The notes: generated by a model from the sequence alone, not told the origin. A DNA stretch of 64,000 nt from Alphaproteobacteria bacterium (GCA_021775995.1 JAJFGS010000013.1:930001-994000); one strand, 5' to 3'; positions 7,440-15,682 are shown, counted from the first letter of the stretch. A program made the numbers and translations.

Positions 7440-9091
7440 GATTTATACTTAGAACAACAAGGACAAACCTCACTAACTGGTAGATTTTTATTTTTAATTA
7501 ATTTTGTGTTTTCTATATCTATTCGCATAGTCCGAAGCCTTGGAGAATAGCTTTCATTTGCCCACTCTAAAACCATATTACAACATAAAGCTGCTGCAAT
7601 ACATGAACCACTAACGCCATACGGAACATAAGTAGATTCACCGCAAGCCCCCACAATTTCTTTAATAGTTTCGGGATGTTTCCTAGGGTCAGAACGCCAT
7701 ACACCATCATGTTTTGGCTTTAAGCACTTATAACAAGCATTATCATCATTCTGTACAAGAAGGGCTTGAGCCGCTATAGCATTACCAAACAACCAAACGA
7801 AAACTCCTTCTATCTTATTTCCTGATATTTGCTGTTTTTTAAGCCATTCATTAACTACCACTGATAAAGGCTCTTCTCCCGTAGCATCAATTAATAAGTC
7901 AAAATCATAAAGCTCATCCAAACTATCTTGTATATTAGCTTTAACACCCCTTATATTACAATTTGGAAAGAGCCTCGTTAATTCTTTTTCACAAGCCAAT
8001 GCCTTATTTTGACCAATGCGATTAACACCTAGAAAGTGTCTTCCTACATTTTCTGCTTCTAGATTTTGATTATCAACTAAAATAATTTTTCCATTTCCTG
8101 TTCCTGCCCCACTTTGAACTAGCATTTTAGCTAAATGACTTCCAATAGTGCCACAGCCTAACAAAGCAATTTTTTTGCCTTCTAAATTCGTTTTCATGTC
8201 TTTTGTATTTCTTTTGAAAATTATATCGTTTGATACTTTTTTTGTTAATAATCTTTCAATAACTAAATCCTGTGAAAGTCTTTTTATACCTTTATTAAAA
8301 CCAGATTTTCTTGTCAAATCTTTAGGAAGTGATAAGAGGTCAACACAGAAACCTATTAAAGCATTGTTAGCTTCTATAAAGACCGTATCAATTAAGTCAC
8401 CTTGATAAAAATCCAAACTAGATACTATTCTACCCCCTAGATTATCACCTTGTGTATTCGCCCAATAAATTAATTCCTTTAAAGAATTTGGTTGTTTTTG
8501 ACCGTCTAAAAACGTTAAATCTTTAGAATGGTTGACTATTTTAACGTGTCTTTTTTTTCCTTTTGAAAAATCGCCAATACAACTATACTTTGCATCACAC
8601 TCAACAATAATTGCCGATGTACCACTATCATTGTTTACTTCTCTTAAAAGAGCATGTCTATCCTTACTTTTTGATAATTCAGACATATAAAAATCTTTAC
8701 TATGCCAATGCTGAGAAAACTCTTGAATTATATCTTTTGTTAAGTCGTTTATTAAGTGTGCTTCAACAGCATCTTTCATCATATTAATATGAGATAAAAT
8801 CGCTTCCTTTGGGGAATATTTATTTATAATATTCTCACCATTTCCTACATAACAATAAAACCCTTTCTCATCAAAGTGAGCTATAGATTTATCTATTAAT
8901 TTATCATCTAGTATTTTTAGCTTTGGTAATCGAATAAAATCAGTATCCACTACATGAATCTCACATGCTATCTTAGATTTTTTTAATTTTAGAAATCCTT
9001 GATAGATTGGTGGATATTTACCCGCATTAATTAAATTAAATCCATCTGCTAACAAATGCTCATGAATAAGGGATAGGTTACTAACGGACAC
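7436..9091 (-). CDS. cap2: CBASS E2-E1 ubiquitin-transferase-like fusion (Cap2)
   Basis: Cap2 activates the C-terminus of the CD-NTase with ATP and conjugates it to a target, priming cyclic oligonucleotide synthesis. The protein is 551 aa. Residues 1-150 form the E2-like domain, with Cys80 in GFYCYVGNG as candidate active-site cysteine. After a linker, about 300-545 is the ThiF/E1 adenylation domain: IALLGCGTIGSHLA (nucleotide loop, 308-321), ILVD ending at Asp340, and a paired-Cys zinc site formed by Cys453/Cys456 (CYKC) and Cys543-Cys546 (CPCC). Cys483 in GACGESTY is a candidate E1 cysteine. It lies 3 bp after the CD-NTase gene and overlaps cap3 by 4 bp. Confidence 0.93.
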   Translation of the reverse strand: MSVSNLSLIHEHLLADGFNLINAGKYPPIYQGFLKLKKSKIACEIHVVDTDFIRLPKLKILDDKLIDKSIAHFDEKGFYCYVGNGENIINKYSPKEAILSHINMMKDAVEAHLINDLTKDIIQEFSQHWHSKDFYMSELSKSKDRHALLREVNNDSGTSAIIVECDAKYSCIGDFSKGKKRHVKIVNHSKDLTFLDGQKQPNSLKELIYWANTQGDNLGGRIVSSLDFYQGDLIDTVFIEANNALIGFCVDLLSLPKDLTRKSGFNKGIKRLSQDLVIERLLTKKVSNDIIFKRNTKDMKTNLEGKKIALLGCGTIGSHLAKMLVQSGAGTGNGKIILVDNQNLEAENVGRHFLGVNRIGQNKALACEKELTRLFPNCNIRGVKANIQDSLDELYDFDLLIDATGEEPLSVVVNEWLKKQQISGNKIEGVFVWLFGNAIAAQALLVQNDDNACYKCLKPKHDGVWRSDPRKHPETIKEIVGACGESTYVPYGVSGSCIAAALCCNMVLEWANESYSPRLRTMRIDIENTKLIKNKNLPVSEVCPCCSKYKS

Positions 9092-9094
9092 TTT

Positions 9095-10324
9095 TTAACC
9101 AGAAATCTCTCTCTTCACATGAGGTTGGGGCATGGTTGCTGGCTCGTAAGCTTCAACAGCAGAAAAGTCACTCTCCGAAACAATAAGAGTTTCATCATCA
9201 GGCATTTTTTTTCCAAATTTTGCTCTAAGCTTTTGTATTATCTCTTCTTCCGACATGTCTTCATTTAAGACACTATTAAGAGAAAACCTGAGAGAGCGAG
9301 CTTTTTCAACATAATCTGCTTGCATTTCTTTCGTCCAGTTATCATTTAGAAATTTTCCCTCAACAACGGGGTTTGACACTTTTCCAAGGAAGTAATCAGG
9401 TAATTTTTTTGTTACTTCAAGTAAAGCTATATCGTCCCTATCTTCAGAAACTCTAGACTTCAAGTCTGTGTAAGCCATAACTGCACACTGCATAAGAGTG
9501 ATTGAACTTAATTTACATTGCTCTGAATCAATCCAATTAAAATCACGCCACCCCTTCAAGTAGCGACATACACGTCTAAGCTGTTCTCCATGAATTTTAA
9601 CTTGTTGCTCAAACCAATCTTCCATTTTTCTAGGGTCAGATTCCATCCAACCATCTTTACGGTGGGCTAGCCTGATACCGTTAAAGTCTATTTCTTTGTA
9701 AATCTGTTCATCTAAAGCAAATCCATGATTCAAGTCATTAATAAACCCATCATTAAAAGCGGCTTGTTTTCTGCTTTCAACTAACGCCTCGTATGAGTCA
9801 TCAGGAATGGCGTAAAGAGGGATATCTAAATGTGCTCCACATTTTAAATCTATTCTGATACAGCTATCTTTAGACTTAATTAGCTCCCACTTTTTTTCTT
9901 TACACAAAGGCTCTAAAATATTTTCAATTAAAGTAAAAAAACCCTCACTCATAATTTTAGGGCTATGCTTTCCCTCTTCCTCAAGGAAACTAATGGGTAA
10001 GAATAAGCCATCATCTAAATCTACTTCTTGAGGAGGTTTGTACGCTGGGTCATTCAATGTCTTATATTGATAACTACCCTGTGTCTTAAACTTTGCCCGT
10101 AGTGTCAGTTGATGGCTAAATTGGTTTAAGACAGAATACCTAAAGAGTATATTGTCTTCGGTATATGTTTGCCAGTTAGCTAAACCATCATTTATGTGTT
10201 TACGAACCGTGCTTCTTGAATCAGACAATACGTCATTAAGCCCTTCTGGTATATCTAATGCGCCAATAAGACCTTGTTTGGTAGAAGTTCCGTAAAATAA
10301 TTTGTGTGTGTTTGCAGTTGTCAT
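9095..10324 (-). CDS. DncV-like CD-NTase (cGAS/DncV-like nucleotidyltransferase)
   Basis: This is the signal-generating enzyme of CBASS. The chosen start is the ATG at 10324 (409 aa, MTTANTHKLFYG); a GTG at 10363 is an in-frame alternative. Residues 81-110 hold TQGSYQYKTLNDP followed by PPQEVDLDDG: the GS motif (Gly83-Ser84) and the first two catalytic aspartates (Asp102, Asp104). The third is Asp167 in HLDIPLYAIP. The spacing and wording closely follow Vibrio DncV, which makes 3'3'-cGAMP; the product here is inferred. The protein ends ...VKREISG with a terminal glycine, as expected for a Cap2 conjugation substrate. It heads the operon with cap2 and cap3 and is divergent from the effector. 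Confidence 0.94.
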   Translation of the reverse strand: MTTANTHKLFYGTSTKQGLIGALDIPEGLNDVLSDSRSTVRKHINDGLANWQTYTEDNILFRYSVLNQFSHQLTLRAKFKTQGSYQYKTLNDPAYKPPQEVDLDDGLFLPISFLEEEGKHSPKIMSEGFFTLIENILEPLCKEKKWELIKSKDSCIRIDLKCGAHLDIPLYAIPDDSYEALVESRKQAAFNDGFINDLNHGFALDEQIYKEIDFNGIRLAHRKDGWMESDPRKMEDWFEQQVKIHGEQLRRVCRYLKGWRDFNWIDSEQCKLSSITLMQCAVMAYTDLKSRVSEDRDDIALLEVTKKLPDYFLGKVSNPVVEGKFLNDNWTKEMQADYVEKARSLRFSLNSVLNEDMSEEEIIQKLRAKFGKKMPDDETLIVSESDFSAVEAYEPATMPQPHVKREISG

Positions 10325-10402
10325 CAATAAGCCTATGTAGTACGTTCTTTCAATATAGAACACAATATATAGTATGCTCTAACTTATCTCAAGGACATTT
10401 AG
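10325..10402. promoter_or_regulatory. Divergent CBASS promoter region with inverted repeat
   Basis: The 78 bp between the CD-NTase and effector starts must hold both promoters. GTTCT (10344-10348) and AGAAC (10357-10361) form an inverted repeat with 8-bp spacing, followed by the AT-rich CAATATATAGTATG, which contains TATA-like -10 candidates in both directions. It may be an operator for the island's XRE protein. AAGGA at 10391-10395 is the effector's ribosome binding site. Confidence 0.45.
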
Positions 10403-11056
10403 ATGATAAAAATATTACATTGGAAAACAATTCTCTACATCGTTGTAGGCCTAACAACTCTAGTTGCGGCCATAGGGTGGATATTCAATGAACCTGATAA
10501 TACTCTAGATTTTTTAAAGCTTTTTGGTGGTGTTGGATTTGTATTTACTATCTTAGTCATAGGTATAGGAGAAACTTTCCTTTTCCGTATTCTATGCAAA
10601 AAAACAAAATTAGGTAAAATATTTCCCGAGATACACGGTGATTGGGAAGCAGATATTTTTTCAAATTGGCCAACGATAGCTGAAAAGTGTGATATCAAAG
10701 ATTCTAATGGCGAACCATTTAAAGAAAATATTACAAAAACAACAGTAAATATAAAGGCAAGTCTTTTATCTATATCTATTCATTTGAATTCAAATTCAGG
10801 TTATCAAGACTCAAGAACTCTATCATCATCTATTAAAAAAGATACTCATGGAAACTACGAGCTTTGTTATATTTATAGAGCTTTTGTTAATAACCCTAAG
10901 CCTTCAGACGAACAAAGTTTTTTAGGCGCTGGATTGATTAGATTTAGTGACCTCAAAAATAATACACTAAAAGGTGAATTTTGGACTAACCGTAAGTGGA
11001 AGGAAGGTTTAAATACAGCGGGGACAATTACATTAAAAAGAATAGAAGATGAGTAA
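10403..11056 (+). CDS. cap15: CBASS two-TM beta-barrel effector (Cap15-like)
   Basis: This is the likely killer protein of the module: Cap15-family effectors sit in the inner membrane, bind the cyclic nucleotide with a beta-barrel and then disrupt the membrane. The protein is 217 aa. Two hydrophobic segments lie near 9-28 (TILYIVVGLTTLVAAIGWIF) and 38-60 (GGVGFVFTILVIGIGETFLF). After a basic loop (CKKTKLGKIF) a beta-rich domain begins with PEIHGDWEADI, matching the G-x-W entry of the family, and continues as alternating strands to ITLKRIEDE. Its size and two-TM-then-barrel order fit Cap15. It is transcribed away from the CD-NTase, unlike many CBASS operons where the effector is co-directional. 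Confidence 0.82.
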   Translation: MIKILHWKTILYIVVGLTTLVAAIGWIFNEPDNTLDFLKLFGGVGFVFTILVIGIGETFLFRILCKKTKLGKIFPEIHGDWEADIFSNWPTIAEKCDIKDSNGEPFKENITKTTVNIKASLLSISIHLNSNSGYQDSRTLSSSIKKDTHGNYELCYIYRAFVNNPKPSDEQSFLGAGLIRFSDLKNNTLKGEFWTNRKWKEGLNTAGTITLKRIEDE

Positions 11057-11335
11057 AAGGTCACCATCTTTACAATGTAAAGTCTCTAAAAATTGCCTCG
11101 TAATTTAGGCACGCTTATTACAGTACTGAAGGTACCCCCCTTTTTCTTGGGTGGGGTGTCCTATTTAGGCTTTTATATATACAGAAGGTCAATCCAGATT
11201 TAAACGAAACAAGTCTAGGAAAAACCCGAATTTGTTACACTTTGTCACAGGTTTGTGTTACATTGTTAGCTTAAATCCAGTGGTCAAAGTCTTCTAGTTA
11301 CCGCTATTACTAAGATTTACAGTTATGGTAGGGAT
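11057..11335. other. Right end of island, gene-free
   Basis: No gene is seen in these 279 bp between the effector and attR. The stretch holds a CCCCCC-TTTTTCTTGGG-TGGGG hairpin-like segment near 11134-11155 that may terminate the effector transcript, and the candidate integrase arm sites described separately. Confidence 0.4.
11234..11263. promoter_or_regulatory. Candidate right integrase arm-type sites
   Basis: TGTTACA occurs at 11234 and 11257, with TGTCACA at 11244, all in the same orientation. The undecamer AATTTGTTACA at 11230-11240 is identical to 2187-2197 at the other end. Matching short repeats inside both att ends suggest integrase or accessory-factor binding. Confidence 0.4.
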
Positions 11336-11352
11336 TCCCCCCAGCCCCACCA
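11336..11352 (+). repeat. attR: 17-bp duplicate of tRNA-Leu 3' end
   Basis: Exact copy of 2110-2126. Only the terminal 17 bases of the tRNA are repeated and there is no second tRNA body, so this is the distal junction left by integration. Confidence 0.9.
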
Positions 11353-11386
11353 ATTGGTTTAGAGAAACTGTGTTCTCCACATACTA

Positions 11387-12154
11387 CTATGAAATACTGT
11401 GAACTTGATTGGTCTTGTTAACATCAAGACGCCCTAAGGCAACGTTTTCCGCTAACTCTCTAATAGAAGGTTCAAATAAATCACCCGTTCTATTGAATAA
11501 TGCATCATAAAATGAGCTACTCGCTTCTAATGTAGAATGTAATTTTTCAGCTAAACAATCAGTTCCTGTCTTAGGCTGCTCTACCTTTTTTAATTTTTCA
11601 TTCCCATACAACGCTTGCATACAATTATGAGTCGCTGTTAATGCGGCACCCATCATAAGTTCATTACGCCTATCAGCTAAAGAAATTGGTTGATTGCCTG
11701 ATGCTTTTGCAATGAGATCAGCAGCCCTTTTAGATTCTGCCTTTATTTCGGCATTAAATATATACAATAGTGGAATAGCTGCAGCAACGCCTTGGCAAGT
11801 CAGTCCTGATTTTGAAGAATCAATGATGCGCGTACTACCTTCAAGAAATACATCTGCATCATCTCCTTCTCTTTCAATACTGAAACCAATAAAAGGTACG
11901 CCAGGATCTGCTGAAAAATTAAAGACAGTTAATCTAAACTCTTTCCCAGCTCTAAATATTTTTAACGTGGGCTGATCTTCTTCTGGGAGCTCACTTTGAG
12001 ATTCCGTATATGGCATCTCATTCCTATCAAGTAGGGTAACATGACCAGAATTTTGAACAAATATTTCTTCTGCTTCGTCTGGGGATGTAGCGTGTCGTCG
12101 TACACGAAGGGAACTAATTTTAGGAGAAGGATTACTAGAAACTAATTTCAACAT
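11387..12154 (-). CDS. Hypothetical protein just outside attR
   Basis: A 255-aa protein I do not recognise. It starts MLKLVSSNPSPKISSLRVRR, has an acidic Pro/Glu-rich stretch near 45-65, a beta-like middle (KIFRAGKEFRLTVFNFSADPGVPFIGFSIERE) and a helical C-terminal half (IFNAEIKAESKRAADLIAKAS ... LMMGAALTATHNCMQALYG). There is no signal peptide or clear TM segment. It lies 34 bp beyond attR, so it belongs to the chromosome by the att boundaries, and it is divergent from the MBL hydrolase gene. Base composition is like the chromosome. Confidence 0.6.
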   Translation of the reverse strand: MLKLVSSNPSPKISSLRVRRHATSPDEAEEIFVQNSGHVTLLDRNEMPYTESQSELPEEDQPTLKIFRAGKEFRLTVFNFSADPGVPFIGFSIEREGDDADVFLEGSTRIIDSSKSGLTCQGVAAAIPLLYIFNAEIKAESKRAADLIAKASGNQPISLADRRNELMMGAALTATHNCMQALYGNEKLKKVEQPKTGTDCLAEKLHSTLEASSSFYDALFNRTGDLFEPSIRELAENVALGRLDVNKTNQVHSIS

Positions 12155-12395
12155 ATTTTCTTTACGCTCACTTTAATAAATACATTTAAAACGCATGCCT
12201 GCCATGCCTTAAGACAAAATCATATTAATCATTTTCATAAGAGTCAATCAACGTTTTGATTTATTTTTATCAGAAACTATGACATTGCGGAAACCTTGAA
12301 GCTTTTAGTATCAATAAGTTAGAGTACTAGATGTATTTTTGGATCGTTTTCCTCTAATCTGACCACTCATGAACCATCATAGAAAGAGCCACAGC

Positions 12396-13277
12396 ATGAA
12401 ATATCTATCCGTCCTTATCCTTATCTTTTTAACGCTTCCCTCTTCTGCTCAGGCCGAGGACGATGTTGAAATTACACAGATCAAAGATAATCTTCATATG
12501 TTGGTTAGTCCCATGGGCGGCAATGTTGCTATTTCATCTGGTGAAGATGGAATTTTTATTATTGATGATCAACTCACCGAGCGGAGTAAAATTATTGATA
12601 ACGCCATCAAGACTATTCGCAATAAAGATGTTAAATTTATTTTAAACACGCATTATCATTTTGATCATACAGGTGGTAACGAATATTTTGGTAACAAAGA
12701 TGCTGTTATTGTTGCCCATGACAATGTGCGTAATCGTTTAAGCACAAAACAATTCATTACATATTTTAAACGTGAAATGCCGCCAATGCCGAAAGCTGGC
12801 CTGCCCGTTGTCACCTTTACCAATGACATGACATTTCATTTTAATAATGACGATATTCGCGTTATTCATTTACCCACCGCCCATACAGACGGGGATTCTG
12901 CCGCCTATTTTACCAAAGAAAATGTTATCGTAGCGGGTGATACAATCTTTAATAACATGTACCCCTTTATTGATGACGAGCATGGCGGTTCTATCAAAGG
13001 AATCTTGGCAGCGCATGATGTCTTGCTCAATTTAGCGAATGATCAGACCGTTATTGTTCCCGGACATGGTGCCTTAATGAGCAAGTCTGACCTTGTTGCC
13101 TATCGTCAAATTTTACAATCGATCACCGATAATATTGAATCGGCTATAAAAGAAGGCAAAACGCTTGAACAGATAATTGCGATGCAACCGACAAAAGAGT
13201 TTGATAAAATCGTTGATAAAGGCATTATTCCATCAAAAGATTTTGTAACACTTATATATAAAGAGCTAAGCCGTTAA
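12396..13277 (+). CDS. Exported MBL-fold metallo-hydrolase
   Basis: A metallo-beta-lactamase-fold hydrolase, substrate unknown. I chose the ATG at 12396 (293 aa), which has AGAAAGAG upstream and a clean signal peptide MKYLSVLILIFLTLPSSAQA; an ATG nine codons earlier is possible. Metal ligands are all visible: the HYHFDHTGG motif (zinc site 1 and 2), the third His in LPTAHTDGDSA, the bridging Asp in AGDTIFN, and the last His in VPGHGALM. The order and exported nature fit subclass-B-like periplasmic MBL proteins that accompany oxidised-substrate detoxification, but resistance to antibiotics should not be assumed. Confidence 0.85.
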   Translation: MKYLSVLILIFLTLPSSAQAEDDVEITQIKDNLHMLVSPMGGNVAISSGEDGIFIIDDQLTERSKIIDNAIKTIRNKDVKFILNTHYHFDHTGGNEYFGNKDAVIVAHDNVRNRLSTKQFITYFKREMPPMPKAGLPVVTFTNDMTFHFNNDDIRVIHLPTAHTDGDSAAYFTKENVIVAGDTIFNNMYPFIDDEHGGSIKGILAAHDVLLNLANDQTVIVPGHGALMSKSDLVAYRQILQSITDNIESAIKEGKTLEQIIAMQPTKEFDKIVDKGIIPSKDFVTLIYKELSR

Positions 13278-13290
13278 TATAACGAACCGC

Positions 13291-13920
13291 TCACGTATTA
13301 AAAATTCTATCGCCGGCATCACCAAGGCCAGGAAGGATATAAGCATTTTCATTTAACTTCTCATCCAGCGCACCTAAATAAATATCAACCTCTGGATGTT
13401 TATCATGCACCTCTTTCACACCTTCGGGGGCACCAATAAGACCGATAAATTTTATTTGTTGAACGCCCCACTCTTTTAATATTTCTATTGTCGAGAGCGC
13501 AGACCCGCCTGTCGCCAACATCGGGTCAATAACATAGGCCACCTCTACGGGGTTTCCTTTAGGCAGTTTATTATAATATTGTACAGGTTGATGCGTTTCT
13601 TCATCACGATACATTCCCAAAAAATGAACTTCGGCTTGCGGCAGGAATTCTAAGAACGGATCAACAAAACCAATCCCTGCTCTTAATATAGGAACAATTC
13701 CTATACGCCCCGAAACAACATCTTCTTCTGTGACTTGAAGTGGTGTTTCACAAGACTCAGATTTTGTTTTCAAATCCCGTGTTGCCTCAATCGCCAACAT
13801 CAGACCCAAACGCGCCACCTGCTTTCTAAAAACTTCTGAAGAGGCGTTTTTATCCCTTAAATCTCTAAAATACCCACCCTTTAAAGGGTGATTTAAAACA
13901 CGAACATTCTTTTGAGGCAT
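13291..13920 (-). CDS. upp: Uracil phosphoribosyltransferase
   Basis: UPRT converts uracil and PRPP to UMP in pyrimidine salvage. The 209-aa protein has the family's full set: VPILRAGIGFVDPFLEFLPQ (flexible-loop region), the PRPP-binding loop YVIDPMLATGGSA at about 128-140, and the C-terminal uracil-binding segment YILPGLGDAGDRIFNT. Length is standard (208-209 aa). Its ATG overlaps the stop of a 14-codon ORF (TAATG), suggesting translational coupling. It converges with the MBL hydrolase gene. Confidence 0.96.
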   Translation of the reverse strand: MPQKNVRVLNHPLKGGYFRDLRDKNASSEVFRKQVARLGLMLAIEATRDLKTKSESCETPLQVTEEDVVSGRIGIVPILRAGIGFVDPFLEFLPQAEVHFLGMYRDEETHQPVQYYNKLPKGNPVEVAYVIDPMLATGGSALSTIEILKEWGVQQIKFIGLIGAPEGVKEVHDKHPEVDIYLGALDEKLNENAYILPGLGDAGDRIFNT

Positions 13921-13964
13921 TACAGCGCGGCCTTTCCTTTCAAATATTTAATGGGGTCAAGCAT
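13920..13964 (-). CDS. 14-aa leader ORF coupled to upp
   Basis: On the minus strand an ATG at 13964 is preceded by AGGAGA six bases upstream, a better ribosome binding site than upp itself shows. It encodes MLDPIKYLKGKAAL and stops at TAATG, sharing a base with the upp start. The peptide would be translated immediately before upp. It could be a regulatory leader peptide or a coupling device; it is too short to judge conservation from one sequence. Confidence 0.5.
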   Translation of the reverse strand: MLDPIKYLKGKAAL

Positions 13965-14093
13965 CGCACTCTCCTATAAAGACCGCAGACCTCCCAGTTG
14001 TAACGTTAAAATAATTAATTTCAAGCCTAGTATTTCAACTTTTCCCCTGCTAACGAGAGGCATAAATTTTATAAATAATAGGGGTCTATATTA

Positions 14094-15056
14094 ATGGATA
14101 TTCATACAATTTACGCAGGAATTGGCTTTATGCTGGCGGCTTACGCCGTTATCGGTAACGATTCGGTTCAAACACTCGGAACGTTTATTGCCTCTAATAT
14201 TAGGGTTTTTAAATGGTACTGGCTCTGGATCGCCGCCAGTGTGGTTTTAGCCTTTACTCTTACTTATGGCTGGTACATCAATGATGGCGATATAACCTAT
14301 GGCCGTTTGGACAAAATCCCTCCCGTTGAAATCCAATGGTATCACGCTGCCGCCCCTGCTATTTTGGTGCTCTTAACTCGAATCGGTATTCCCGTTTCTA
14401 CCACATTCCTTGTCTTATCGGTCTTTGCTTCCACCTTCATACTAGAAAAAATGCTGGTCAAATCCATCGTTGGTTATGGTCTGGCGGCTACTGTTGCCTA
14501 CGTTCTCTGGATGGTGCTGTCGCATTTCATGAATGAAAAGTTCAATACCGTGAAAAAAGGAAGCCGTAAATATTGGCGGACTGCACAATGGCTGTCGACT
14601 GGATTTTTATGGTTTTCATGGCTCTCGCATGACATGGCAAATATTGCTGTGTTCTTGCCACGTGATCTCCCACTTGAAATTCTTATCGGGGCTATCACTG
14701 TTTTGGTCTTTTGGCTTGGCGTTATCTTTTATACCCATGGCGGTAAAATTCAAAAAATTGTCTTGGAAAAAACAGGCTCTCGCTTTATGCGCTCGGCAAC
14801 CATTATCGACCTAATTTACGCTTGTATCCTCTGGTACTTTAAAGAGCTGAACTCAATCCCTATGTCTACAACTTGGGTCTTTGTTGGCTTGCTGACGGGA
14901 CGTGAATTGGCTATCGCCACAGTACACCGCGCAGATTATAAATTTGGCTACGTCTTTCCATTAATTGGTAAGGATTTCGCCAAAATGATGCTGGGCTTAA
15001 TTGTTTCTGTTGCCTTGGTGCTAACGATCCATTACCTCATTAACCCCACTCCATAA
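14094..15056 (+). CDS. PiT-like inorganic phosphate transporter homologue
   Basis: A 320-aa integral membrane protein with eight or more hydrophobic segments. Two inverted copies of the PiT-type signature are visible: AVIGNDSVQTLGTFIAS near residues 20-37 and SHDMANIAVFLP near 178-190, corresponding to GANDVANA-type motifs of PiT phosphate carriers. Also matching is GIPVSTTFLVL in the first half and SIPMSTTWVFVG in the second, the paired PxSTT motifs. The second signature is altered (D-M-A-N), so the substrate may not be phosphate. It stands alone, with its promoter in the 170-bp gap shared with upp. Confidence 0.65.
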   Translation: MDIHTIYAGIGFMLAAYAVIGNDSVQTLGTFIASNIRVFKWYWLWIAASVVLAFTLTYGWYINDGDITYGRLDKIPPVEIQWYHAAAPAILVLLTRIGIPVSTTFLVLSVFASTFILEKMLVKSIVGYGLAATVAYVLWMVLSHFMNEKFNTVKKGSRKYWRTAQWLSTGFLWFSWLSHDMANIAVFLPRDLPLEILIGAITVLVFWLGVIFYTHGGKIQKIVLEKTGSRFMRSATIIDLIYACILWYFKELNSIPMSTTWVFVGLLTGRELAIATVHRADYKFGYVFPLIGKDFAKMMLGLIVSVALVLTIHYLINPTP

Positions 15057-15187
15057 AAGTGGGATTAATGGGTTAGCGCCCTCTTGATCTGTCTAAAGGT
15101 GATGACAAATAACAACGCTGTAACACCGAATGATAACTCAACGGTTTATCTCATGCGTTCATAGATTGCGTTTTAATTGTAGATTTA

Positions 15188-15520
15188 TTACTCGTGGCCA
15201 AGCTTAAACTGAATGTTTAGAAATGGTGCTGGTGTCGGACTAATATCATTATCTGTGAGATCTCCAGCTTGCGGCTCTATTAAAGCAACACCAAGTCCTG
15301 CACTCCAATCGCCATCATCACTATCATAAAATTTAAGACGTCTTTGTTTTGGAATAGAGGGCGCCGCCAAATCTTGAGAAGCCTCAACTGCGCTAAAAGC
15401 CTCAGACATCTCGAATGACAACTCTTCTTCTATTTCTGCGTTTGCTGGTACTGCATAAAAAGACAAAGCAACAACGACGCAAAGGCATAGATAAATTGGT
15501 TTTTTTAGTTCTGATATCAT
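15188..15520 (-). CDS. Small exported protein, unknown
   Basis: 110 aa from the ATG at 15520, which has GGAG eight bases upstream; an earlier in-frame ATG exists at 15547. Signal peptide: KKPIYLCLCVVVALSFYAVPANA, cleaved before EIEEE. The mature part is acidic, with SFEMSEAFSAVEASQDLA, and ends FLNIQFKLGHE, a C-terminal strand ending in an unusual residue for an outer membrane protein. Too short to be a porin. No family recognised. It lies alone between the PiT-like gene and cinA. Confidence 0.55.
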   Translation of the reverse strand: MISELKKPIYLCLCVVVALSFYAVPANAEIEEELSFEMSEAFSAVEASQDLAAPSIPKQRRLKFYDSDDGDWSAGLGVALIEPQAGDLTDNDISPTPAPFLNIQFKLGHE

Positions 15521-15682
15521 TTTAAACTCCATTATTAATGGTAACATAACCCTAATGTATAGATAAAATTTTAATAAAATTATAATTGATTATGAAAATA
15601 AAACACGATAAAACAATGACTTACGCCACCGCTGAAGACTTCAGTCAATAATACTAGAAACTGCAAAAGTAGCAAGGGCGCT

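Larger units (their letters stand above)
2110..11352 (+). mobile_element. tRNA-Leu-integrated genomic island carrying type II CBASS
   Basis: A 9.24 kb element lies between two identical 17-bp copies of the tRNA-Leu 3' end. Reading left to right it holds a tyrosine integrase directly after the tRNA, an XRE-type regulator, a lipoprotein and a secreted protein, a 750-bp gene-free stretch, an unknown membrane protein, and a four-gene CBASS anti-phage module. There are no capsid, replication, conjugation or relaxase genes, so the element is either a defence island or a satellite mobilised by a helper. Its base composition is more AT-rich than the flanking housekeeping genes. Candidate integrase arm-type sites sit just inside both ends. 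Confidence 0.9.

Noticed and set aside
10344-10361. LexA box in the CBASS promoter
   Set aside because: GTTCT-N8-AGAAC does not have the direct GTTC-N7-GTTC form of alphaproteobacterial LexA sites nor the spacing of other LexA boxes; kept only as a generic inverted repeat.
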